From NCBI GenBank assembly GCA_021414165.1, contig JAIOPA010000239.1, forward strand, positions 1 to 6,296: DNA of 6,296 nucleotides. Reading direction: 5' to 3'. Source of the stretch: Candidatus Eiseniibacteriota bacterium (GTDB taxonomy: Bacteria; Eisenbacteria; RBG-16-71-46). The translations under genes and the position numbers were made by a program. Under the pieces are notes generated by a model. It saw only the letters and a program-made list of their open reading frames with translations, was not told the origin of the DNA and made no database searches. This document shows, piece by piece, positions 1-6,050 of the stretch (the stretch's first letter is position 1; the number at the start of each line of letters is the position of its first letter).

Positions 1-354
1 CTCGTGCGCAAGGTCTGTGTGCACTGCAAGCAGCCGGCCGTGCTCACCGACGAGATCCTGGACGAGCTCCAGCTCGACAAGAGCGACATGGCCGGTGCCA
101 CGATCATGGAAGGCAAGGGCTGTGTGGACTGCAACAACACGGGCCACCGCGGCCGTGCCGGCGTCTACGAGGTCATGGCGATCACGCCGGAACTGCGCGA
201 CCTGATCCTGCAGCGCGCGTCGGCGATCGAGATCAAGCGGGCCGCCATCGCGGGCGGGATGCTCACGCTGCGCCGCGACGCGCTCATGAAGCTCAAGCGG
301 GGGATCACCTCCGTGGAAGAAGTGCTCAAGGAGACGGCGGCCGACAAGCTGTAA
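1..354 (+). CDS. pilB: Type IV pilus extension ATPase PilB, C-terminal fragment (5' end outside window)
   Basis: This is the last 117 codons of a gene that begins upstream; the frame is open from base 1 and ends at TAA 352-354. The GTG at position 4 is an internal codon, not a start. The fragment carries the tetracysteine zinc site typical of PilB/GspE ATPases: CVHC (codons 6-9) and CVDC (codons 41-44), separated by 31 residues. It is followed by the family's GxxGRxGVYEVM segment (codons 47-58) and the C-terminal helices ending in a GITSVEEVLKET-like tail. PilB is the cytoplasmic hexameric ATPase that powers pilin extraction and fibre extension. The Walker motifs lie outside the window. GspE of type II secretion has the same C-terminal region, but the pilT, pilC, pilS, pilR and pilA neighbours make PilB the clear choice. 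The next gene starts 29 nt downstream. Confidence 0.93.
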   Translation, partial: LVRKVCVHCKQPAVLTDEILDELQLDKSDMAGATIMEGKGCVDCNNTGHRGRAGVYEVMAITPELRDLILQRASAIEIKRAAIAGGMLTLRRDALMKLKRGITSVEEVLKETAADKL

Positions 355-383
355 CGGTCGAACCAACGGAGACGGGGAACCAC

Positions 384-1466
384 ATGGCCGAACTCACACT
401 GCGTCAGCTGCTCGAGGACATGGTCCAGCGCAAAGCGTCGGATCTGCACCTCACGGCCGGCGTGCCTCCGGAACTGCGCATCGACGGCTCGATCACGCCG
501 ACCGAGTACGAGGTGCTGTCGCCCGAGCGCTGCATCGCGCTCGCGTACAGCGTGCTCTCGGACGAGCAGCGCAAGCGCTTCGAGACCACGAAGGAGCTGG
601 ATTTCTCGTTCGGTGTGAAGGGCCTGTCGCGCTTCCGTGCGAACGTCTATCTGCAGCGCGGTGTCGTCTCCATGGCGATCCGTCAGATCCCCTACGAGAT
701 CATCCCGCTCGAGAAGCTCGGCCTGCCGCAGGTCGTGAAGGAGTTCACGAACCGCCAGAAGGGCCTGGTGCTGATCACCGGCCCCACGGGTTCGGGCAAG
801 TCGACGACGCTCGCGGCCATGCTGGATCGCATCAACTCGACCCGTCAGGCGCACATCATGACGATCGAGGACCCGGTCGAGTACATCCACCACCACAAGA
901 AGTGCATCGTGAACCAGCGCGAGGTGGGCGCGGACACCGCCTCGTTCCCGACGGCGCTCAAGTACGTGCTCCGTCAGGACCCCGACATCATCCTGATCGG
1001 TGAGATGCGCGACCTCGAGACGATCGAGGCGGCGCTCACCATTGCCGAGACGGGCCACCTGGTGTTCGCGACGCTGCACACGAACTCCACGTACGAGGCG
1101 GTGAACCGCATCGTCGATGTGTTCCCGGCCGATCAGCAGAAGCAGATCCTCACGCAGCTCGCGTTCACGCTCGAGGGCGTGGTGACGCAGCAGCTGATCC
1201 CTCGCAGCCGCGGCACGGGCCGGATCATGACGGCGGAGGTGCTCGTGTGCACCCCGGCGATCAAGGCGGTCATCCGCGAGGCGAAGGTGCACCAGATCTA
1301 CAGCCTCATGCAGGCGGGACAGAAGTACGGCATGCAGACGATGAACCAGGCGCTGCTCCAGGCGGTCCTCGACAAGCATATCTCGCCCGAGGACGCCATG
1401 GATCGCAGCATGGATCGCGTCGAGCTGGAAGGCATGATCACCAAGGTCCTGCGGCCAGCGGCCTGA
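384..1466 (+). CDS. pilT: Type IV pilus retraction ATPase PilT
   Basis: This is a complete 360-aa protein, within the usual PilT length range. PilT is the hexameric cytoplasmic ATPase that depolymerises the pilus and powers retraction and twitching. Visible motifs are Walker A GPTGSGKST (133-141), the Asp box IEDPVE (161-166), Walker B DIILIGEMRD (201-210), and the His box TGHLVFATLHTN (223-234, H225 and H232). The PAS-like N-terminal domain opens with LLEDMVQRKASDLHLTAG (9-26), a PilT hallmark. Residues 292-299 (AIKAVIRE) sit where PilT carries its AIRNLIRE retraction motif, so this is a variant of it. No tetracysteine zinc site is present, which separates it from PilB. The ATG at 384 is preceded by purine-rich GGAG (368-371) and GGGGA (374-378). 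The stop lies 15 nt before pilC. PilU is a less likely alternative. Confidence 0.96.
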   Translation: MAELTLRQLLEDMVQRKASDLHLTAGVPPELRIDGSITPTEYEVLSPERCIALAYSVLSDEQRKRFETTKELDFSFGVKGLSRFRANVYLQRGVVSMAIRQIPYEIIPLEKLGLPQVVKEFTNRQKGLVLITGPTGSGKSTTLAAMLDRINSTRQAHIMTIEDPVEYIHHHKKCIVNQREVGADTASFPTALKYVLRQDPDIILIGEMRDLETIEAALTIAETGHLVFATLHTNSTYEAVNRIVDVFPADQQKQILTQLAFTLEGVVTQQLIPRSRGTGRIMTAEVLVCTPAIKAVIREAKVHQIYSLMQAGQKYGMQTMNQALLQAVLDKHISPEDAMDRSMDRVELEGMITKVLRPAA

Positions 1467-1481
1467 ACGGAGGATTGAGTC

Positions 1482-2696
1482 ATGGCGGTGTTCCTGTGGA
1501 AGGGTCGTACGCTCGCGGGTGAGTCCCAGTCGGGTGAGATCGAGGTCGGCCGTCAGGAAGAGGCGCTCGAGCTGCTGCGCAAGAAGCGCATCCTCGTGAC
1601 GTCGCTGCGTCCCAAGTCGGGCGGCATGACCATGCCAAAGCTGGGTGGCTCGGGCGTCGGCACGAAGGATCTCGCCATCTTCACGCGCCAGTTCGCGACC
1701 ATGATCTCGGCCGGTCTGCCGCTCGTGGCCTGCCTGGACATCCTCGCGAAGCAGGCGAGCAAGCCGTCGTTCGGCAAGGTCATCGCCGACACCACGCGCG
1801 AGGTCGAGGCCGGCTCCACGCTGTCCGACGCACTCGGCAAGCACAAGGACGTGTTCGACGACCTGTTCCGCAACATGGTCGCGGCCGGCGAGGCCGGCGG
1901 TGTGCTCGACGAGATCCTCATGCGTCTGTCCACCTACATCGAGAAGGCCGATGCGCTCAAGCGCAAGGTCCAGAGCGCCATGGTCTACCCGGCGGTCGTC
2001 TTGTCGGTGGCCGGTGGCGCCACGGCGTTCATGCTCATCTTCATCATCCCGACGTTCGCCAAGATGTTCACGGACTTCGGCGGCGAGCTGCCGTTGCCCA
2101 CGAAGATCGTGCTCATCATGTCGGACATCCTCGTGCACTGGTGGTGGGCCGGCGTGCTCGCCATGGTCGGTACCGGTATCGCGTTGCAGCGCTACTACGC
2201 GACCGAGAACGGCATGCGCGTGATCGACGGCTTCCTCATCAAGATGCCGATCCTCGGCGACGTGCTCCTGAAGGGCGCCGTGGCGCGATTCACGCGCACG
2301 CTCGGTACGCTCATCGCGTCCGGCGTGCCGATCCTGGGCGGTCTCGAGATCACGGCCCGCACGGCCGGCAACAAGGTCATCGCCGAGGCGATCATGAGCG
2401 CGCGCGCCTCGATCCGCGAAGGCGAGACCGTGTCGGCGCCGCTCAAGGCCTCGGGCGTGTTCCCGCCCATGGTGACCCAGATGATCGCGGTCGGCGAGCA
2501 GACGGGTGCGCTGGACGAGATGCTCACGAAGATCGCCGCGTTCTACGAGCAGGAGGTCGACACGGCCGTCGACACGCTCACGTCGATCATCGAGCCGGTC
2601 ATGATCGTCGTCATGGGCGGCATCGTCGGCGGCATGGTCGTGGCCATGTACCTCCCGATGTTCAAGCTCATCAACGTCGTCGCGGGCGGCAACTGA
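1482..2696 (+). CDS. pilC: Type IV pilus inner-membrane platform protein PilC
   Basis: This is a complete 404-aa protein, the normal PilC/GspF length. PilC is the polytopic inner-membrane platform that couples the PilB and PilT motors to pilin insertion and removal. Two T2SSF repeats are visible. The first starts near residue 65 (IFTRQFATMISAGLPL, 66-81) and the second near residue 269 (RFTRTLGTLIASGVPIL, 269-285). Each contains a GE.G.LDE-type segment (GEAGGVLDE 136-144; GEQTGALDE 338-346). Predicted membrane helices lie at about 169-190, 215-236 and 370-392. The N-terminal YxW-like start (FLWKGRTLAGES, 4-15) is typical of the family. The ATG is preceded by CGGAGGA (1468-1474), a good ribosome binding site 7 nt upstream. 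The stop codon is separated by one base from the GTG of the next gene. GspF is excluded by context. Confidence 0.96.
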   Translation: MAVFLWKGRTLAGESQSGEIEVGRQEEALELLRKKRILVTSLRPKSGGMTMPKLGGSGVGTKDLAIFTRQFATMISAGLPLVACLDILAKQASKPSFGKVIADTTREVEAGSTLSDALGKHKDVFDDLFRNMVAAGEAGGVLDEILMRLSTYIEKADALKRKVQSAMVYPAVVLSVAGGATAFMLIFIIPTFAKMFTDFGGELPLPTKIVLIMSDILVHWWWAGVLAMVGTGIALQRYYATENGMRVIDGFLIKMPILGDVLLKGAVARFTRTLGTLIASGVPILGGLEITARTAGNKVIAEAIMSARASIREGETVSAPLKASGVFPPMVTQMIAVGEQTGALDEMLTKIAAFYEQEVDTAVDTLTSIIEPVMIVVMGGIVGGMVVAMYLPMFKLINVVAGGN

Positions 2697-2697
2697 C

Positions 2698-4365
2698 GTG
2701 AAGCCCGCACTCGCCAACGGTCCGGTGTCCGCGCCCCGCTCTCCGGAGCCGGGTGGGCACCGCGCCTGGGATGCCCTGCGTCCGCTGCTGTTCGGGCGGT
2801 TGCTGGTCGCGTCCCTGGCGCTGCCGTCGGGGCTGCTGTTGCGGCCCGACGTCACGGACCGGCCCATCGCGTTGCTCGCGACCGCGCTGTCGTCGGTCGC
2901 GGCGGTGTCGGTGGCGTGGGCGCTGGCGGGCTGGCGGTTGAAGGGCGTGCGCTGGCAGACCGCCATGCAGTTGGCGGTCGACCTGGCGCTCGTGACGTGG
3001 GCCGCGGCCTACACGGGCGGCCGCGGCAGCCAGTTCGTGCTGTTCTATGCGCTCGTGGTGATCACGGGTGGCGTGCTGGGCCGGGTCACGGGCGGTCTAT
3101 TGGCCGCGGCCGGCGCATGTGCCGGCTTCCTGGTGCTGCCCATGTGGGCGGGCCCGCTGGGCACGGCGGTCGACGCGCTCATCCGTCCCGAACTCATGGT
3201 CACGTTCCTCACCATCGTGGGCGTGCTCGCAGGTGTGCTGGGCGAGCGTGTGCAGCGTACGGCCGGCGCGCTCGCGCGCACCGAGCGTGAGCTGGACCGT
3301 GTGCGGGTGGACAACGATGCGATCCTGCGGCATCTGGCGACCGGCATCCTCACGGTCGACTCCGATGGCTCCGTGGGCTACCTGAATCCCGCCGCCGAGC
3401 AGGTGCTCGGTGTGCGTGCGGCCGATGTGCAGGGCCGCCCGATCGTCGACGCGCTCCCGGTGCGTCTCGTCGCGCTACGCGACCTGGTCCTTGCCTCGCA
3501 CACGACCGGCCGTGGCCGGGCGCGCGCCGAGCTCGAGGTCACGTCGGAGCGCGGCAAGTCGCTACCGCTCGGAGCCTCGACGAACGTGCTCATGCACGAG
3601 GGCGAGCGCACGGGTGTCGTGGCGGTGTTCCAGGATCTCACCGACGTGCGTGACATGGAGCGCCGCGCGCGCCGCAACGAGACGCTCGCCGAGGTGGGCG
3701 CGCTCGCGGCCGGCATCGCGCACGAGCTGCGCAATGGCCTGAAGCCGATCAGCGGTTCGGTCGAGGTGCTGCAGCGAGAGCTCAAGCTCGAGGGCGAGTC
3801 GGCCGAACTCATGGACCTCGTGGCGCGCGAATCCGCGCGGCTCAACAAGTTCGTCACCGATCTCCTGAGCTACTCGCGTGAGCGCGATCTCGCGCTCGAG
3901 CCGGTCATGCTGCAGGACCACCTGAACGACCTCGCGAACCTGCTGCGGCACGATCCGCGGCTGGGCGAGCAGGTGCGGGTGAACTTCGTGCCGGGCCCCG
4001 AGGGCGCCAAGGTGTCCCTGGACCCGGAGCAGATGCGTCAGGTGTGGCTCAACCTCTCCGCCAATGCGCTCGAGGCGCTCGGCGAACGCGGCACGCTCAC
4101 GATCACGTGGGTGGCGCGGGGTGCGGACCACATCGCAGTGGAGTTCCGGGACGATGGTCCCGGCATCCCGGCCGATGATCTTCATCGGGTCGGGGAACCG
4201 TTTTTCACAACCAAGCGGGGAGGGACCGGCCTGGGGCTCGCGATCGCACAGCGGATCGTCGAGCGCCACGGTGGCGTCCTGACCCTCGAAAGCGTGGCCG
4301 GTCAGGGCACGACTGCACGGGTGATGCTGCCCGGCGCAGTGGTGGCGCTGACTGCGGCGGCGTAG
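2698..4365 (+). CDS. pilS: Membrane sensor histidine kinase PilS
   Basis: This is a 555-aa protein in the position of pilS, directly before its response regulator. The N-terminal part has about six hydrophobic helices (roughly 30-48, 56-79, 88-106, 112-127, 131-153, 165-183), as in Pseudomonas PilS. A short coiled segment (about 184-205) follows, then a PAS domain (about 205-316; GILTVDSDGSVGYLNPAAEQVLG 216-238). The HisKA domain holds the phospho-accepting histidine H342 in AGIAHELRNGLKPISG (338-353). The ATPase domain shows the N box NLSANALEA (452-460), G1 DDGPGIP (485-491), an F-box-like PFFTTK (501-506) and G2 GGTGLGLA (508-515). The H box has NGL where most kinases have NPL. The start is GTG, one base after the pilC stop, with only a weak GGGCGG (2684-2689) as ribosome binding site, which suggests translational coupling to pilC. 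GTG at codon 10 is an alternative start. The input signal cannot be read from sequence; PilS-type kinases are known to respond to membrane pilin in Pseudomonas. Confidence 0.9.
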   Translation: MKPALANGPVSAPRSPEPGGHRAWDALRPLLFGRLLVASLALPSGLLLRPDVTDRPIALLATALSSVAAVSVAWALAGWRLKGVRWQTAMQLAVDLALVTWAAAYTGGRGSQFVLFYALVVITGGVLGRVTGGLLAAAGACAGFLVLPMWAGPLGTAVDALIRPELMVTFLTIVGVLAGVLGERVQRTAGALARTERELDRVRVDNDAILRHLATGILTVDSDGSVGYLNPAAEQVLGVRAADVQGRPIVDALPVRLVALRDLVLASHTTGRGRARAELEVTSERGKSLPLGASTNVLMHEGERTGVVAVFQDLTDVRDMERRARRNETLAEVGALAAGIAHELRNGLKPISGSVEVLQRELKLEGESAELMDLVARESARLNKFVTDLLSYSRERDLALEPVMLQDHLNDLANLLRHDPRLGEQVRVNFVPGPEGAKVSLDPEQMRQVWLNLSANALEALGERGTLTITWVARGADHIAVEFRDDGPGIPADDLHRVGEPFFTTKRGGTGLGLAIAQRIVERHGGVLTLESVAGQGTTARVMLPGAVVALTAAA

Positions 4366-4385
4366 TCATCGAGTCCCGTTCACAG

Positions 4386-4393
4386 CGAGGTGA
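4386..4393 (+). promoter_or_regulatory. Strong ribosome binding site of pilR
   Basis: GAGGTGAT is an extended match to the 16S rRNA anti-Shine-Dalgarno sequence, with the GAGG core 8 nt before ATG 4398. It fixes the pilR start and contrasts with the almost absent site before pilS. This suggests that the regulator is translated more efficiently than its kinase. Confidence 0.75.
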
Positions 4394-4397
4394 TGTC

Positions 4398-5819
4398 ATG
4401 GCGGCCGAGAAGATCCTGGTGGTCGACGACGAACAGAGCATGACCCAGTTCCTGGGGATCGTGCTGCGCAAGGAGGGCTACCAGGTCACGACCGTGAACA
4501 GCGGGCGGGACGCGCTCGACAAGATCCGCATGGAGCCCTTCGATGTCGTGATCAGCGACATCAAGATGCCGGGAATGGACGGCATCCAGCTCCTGCAGGG
4601 CATCAAGAAGCATGACCCGAACATCCCGGTCGTGCTCATGACGGCCTATGCGTCCCAGCAGTCCGCGATCGACGCCGTGAACATGGGCGCGTTCCAGTAC
4701 CTGCTCAAGAACGCGAAGAACGACGAGATCCGTCTGGCCGTTCGCAATGCGCTCGAGATCCGCAAGGTCAAGAACGAGAACCAGTTCTTGAAGCGCGAGC
4801 TCAAGAAGGGCCATGAAGAGAAGGCCATCATCGGTTCGTCCGAGGAGATGGTGAAGGTCTTCAAGATGGTCGACAAGGTCGCCGACAGCGAAGCGACGAT
4901 CATGATCCAGGGCGAGTCGGGCACCGGTAAGGAGCTCATCGCGCGCGAGATCCATTATCGCAGCCGTCGCAACTCGGGTCCGTTCGTGAGCATCAACTGC
5001 GGCGCGATCCCGCGCGACCTGCTCGAGTCGAACCTGTTCGGCCACGTGAAGGGTTCGTTCACGGGTGCCGTGAAGGATTCGCCCGGTCTGTTCCAGGTCG
5101 CCGAGGGTGGCACGTTCTTCCTGGACGAAGTGGGCGAGATGCCGCTCGCGACGCAGGTGAAGCTGCTCCGTGCGCTGCAGGAGCGCGAGATCATCCCGGT
5201 CGGCGGCACGCAGCCGATCAAGATCGATTGCCGTCTCGTGGCCGCCACGAACGTCGATCTGGAGCGTGAGGTGGCCGAGGGCCGCTTCCGCGCCGATCTG
5301 TTCTTCCGCTTGAACGTGATCCCGCTGCGGATGCCGGCCCTGCGCCAGCGCCGTGACGATATCCCGCTCCTCGTGGACCACTTCCTCAAGCGCCACGCCA
5401 AGGGCGGCACGATGAAGACGGTCAACAAGGACGCGTTGGAACTGCTCATGAAGTACGACTGGCCGGGCAACGTCCGCGAGCTCGAGAACGTCATGGAGCG
5501 CTCGATGATCCTGGACGAGGGCGGCGTCATCAACTCCGAGGACCTGCCGGACAAGATCCGCTTTGGCCACAGCCAGAAGGGCAGCCTGGTCATCGATACG
5601 CCGACCATGACGCTCGAGGAGCTGGAGCGGGAGTACATCCTCAAGGTGCTCAACTTCACCCGCTGGCAGAAGAAGCGCTCGAGCGAGCTGCTGGGCATCA
5701 ACGCCTCGACGCTCTACCGCAAGCTGATCGGCTATGGCCTGGAGAAGCCGGGCAAGGGTGCGGGCGGTGCTCACGACATCGACGACATCATGTCCGAGGG
5801 TGACGAGCACGCTGCCTAG
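4398..5819 (+). CDS. pilR: Sigma-54-dependent response regulator PilR (NtrC family)
   Basis: This is a complete 473-aa three-domain activator. The receiver (about 4-118) has acidic residues D10-D11, phospho-acceptor D54 in ISDIKMPGMDG (52-62), T82 and K104. The position after K104 is N, not the usual P. The AAA+ domain (about 142-375) shows Walker A GESGTGKE (172-179), a GSFTGA sigma-54 contact loop (219-224), Walker B GGTFFLDEVGEM (237-248), FRADLFFRLNVIPL (297-310) with arginine-finger candidates, and sensor II WPGNVRELENV (355-365). The C-terminal Fis-type HTH is KRSSELLGINASTLYRKLIGYGLE (426-449), followed by an acidic 24-residue tail. The protein is expected to bind upstream of sigma-54 promoters and use ATP to open the complex. 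The obvious target is the -24/-12 promoter 148 nt downstream of its own stop, which precedes pilA. GSFTGA instead of GAFTGA is, to my recollection, common in PilR proteins and supports the call over NtrC or AtoC. Confidence 0.94.
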   Translation: MAAEKILVVDDEQSMTQFLGIVLRKEGYQVTTVNSGRDALDKIRMEPFDVVISDIKMPGMDGIQLLQGIKKHDPNIPVVLMTAYASQQSAIDAVNMGAFQYLLKNAKNDEIRLAVRNALEIRKVKNENQFLKRELKKGHEEKAIIGSSEEMVKVFKMVDKVADSEATIMIQGESGTGKELIAREIHYRSRRNSGPFVSINCGAIPRDLLESNLFGHVKGSFTGAVKDSPGLFQVAEGGTFFLDEVGEMPLATQVKLLRALQEREIIPVGGTQPIKIDCRLVAATNVDLEREVAEGRFRADLFFRLNVIPLRMPALRQRRDDIPLLVDHFLKRHAKGGTMKTVNKDALELLMKYDWPGNVRELENVMERSMILDEGGVINSEDLPDKIRFGHSQKGSLVIDTPTMTLEELEREYILKVLNFTRWQKKRSSELLGINASTLYRKLIGYGLEKPGKGAGGAHDIDDIMSEGDEHAA

Positions 5820-5845
5820 GGGTCGTGCGAACTGCATGGGTTTGA

Positions 5846-5876
5846 CCGGGGGCGGTTGGATTCCGCCCGCCCCCGG
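5846..5876 (+). terminator. GC-rich hairpin after pilR, candidate terminator without a T-tract
   Basis: The arms CCGGGGGCGG (5846-5855) and CCGCCCCCGG (5867-5876) are perfect complements of 10 bp around an 11-nt loop. A second pairing of GGGCGG with CCGCCC (5863-5868) around a 7-nt loop is also possible. The hairpin starts 26 nt after the pilR stop, the usual place for an operon terminator. No run of T follows (GGCTGCGAGAAG), so it is not a classical intrinsic terminator. It may only partly terminate, stabilise the 3' end of the upstream mRNA, or act with Rho. Confidence 0.5.
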
Positions 5877-5892
5877 GCTGCGAGAAGGCTGG

Positions 5893-5939
5893 GAAGTACT
5901 TCTCACGAAGTCCGCAACTCGTTGGGACTACACGAAGTC
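5893..5939. promoter_or_regulatory. GAAGT/ACTTC repeat cluster, candidate PilR enhancer site
   Basis: Within 47 nt there are three copies of GAAGT (5893-5897, 5907-5911, 5934-5938) and one inverted copy ACTTC (5898-5902). They form a perfect 10-nt palindrome GAAGTACTTC (5893-5902), a spaced dyad ACTTC-N4-GAAGT (5898-5911) and a 9-nt direct repeat CACGAAGTC (5904-5912 and 5931-5939). An imperfect stem also lies at 5909-5929. The cluster lies about 28 to 75 nt upstream of the -24 box, a region where sigma-54 activators bind. Binding by PilR is an inference; it does not resemble the TGTC elements described for Pseudomonas PilR. Confidence 0.45.
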
Positions 5940-5952
5940 GAGACAAACCGCC

Positions 5953-5972
5953 GTGCCATACCGCGATGGCAC
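5953..5972. repeat. Inverted repeat overlapping the -24 promoter element
   Basis: GTGCCAT (5953-5959) and ATGGCAC (5966-5972) are perfect reverse complements with a 6-nt spacer ACCGCG. The right arm contains the full TGGCAC -24 element of the pilA sigma-54 promoter. It could be a protein site that competes with RNA polymerase, a cruciform-prone element, or chance. Confidence 0.6.
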
Positions 5973-5981
5973 AGGGATTGC
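5967..5981 (+). promoter_or_regulatory. Sigma-54 (-24/-12) promoter of pilA
   Basis: TGGCAC (5967-5972), a 5-nt spacer AGGGA, and TTGC (5978-5981) match the RpoN consensus TGGCACG-N4-TTGC at every core base, with GG at 5968-5969 and GC at 5980-5981 in correct spacing. The flanking bases deviate: A instead of G after TGGCAC, and G instead of A/T after TTGC. Transcription should start near 5992, giving a 5' leader of roughly 58 nt before the pilA ATG. A sigma-54 activator gene (pilR) immediately upstream supports function. Confidence 0.88.
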
Positions 5982-6036
5982 GGATAAGACGCGGACCCGG
6001 TCAATCGCCGGACGAATGCCGCACAAGAACCCTCAA

Positions 6037-6042
6037 GGGAGG
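6037..6042 (+). promoter_or_regulatory. Ribosome binding site of pilA
   Basis: GGGAGG lies 8 nt before ATG 6051 and is preceded by further purines (AA at 6035-6036). This strong site fits a highly expressed structural pilin and decides the pilA start. Confidence 0.8.
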
Positions 6043-6050
6043 CTGTGATC

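Noticed and set aside
165..2966. A 933-codon open frame on the minus strand
   Set aside because: It lies opposite pilB, pilT, pilC and the start of pilS. It is rich in Arg, His, Asp and Glu with no recognisable domain, which is what the complement of G/C-biased third codon positions produces. The + strand genes have full family motifs.
4380..5906. A 508-codon minus-strand open frame covering all of pilR
   Set aside because: Same codon-bias shadow: a low-complexity mix of Arg, His, Leu, Asp and Val without motifs, opposite a fully supported PilR.
5734..6048. A 104-codon + strand frame that runs from the end of pilR across the intergenic region to just before pilA
   Set aside because: It begins inside pilR in another frame, lacks a ribosome binding site and recognisable domain, and would run through the hairpin and the sigma-54 promoter.
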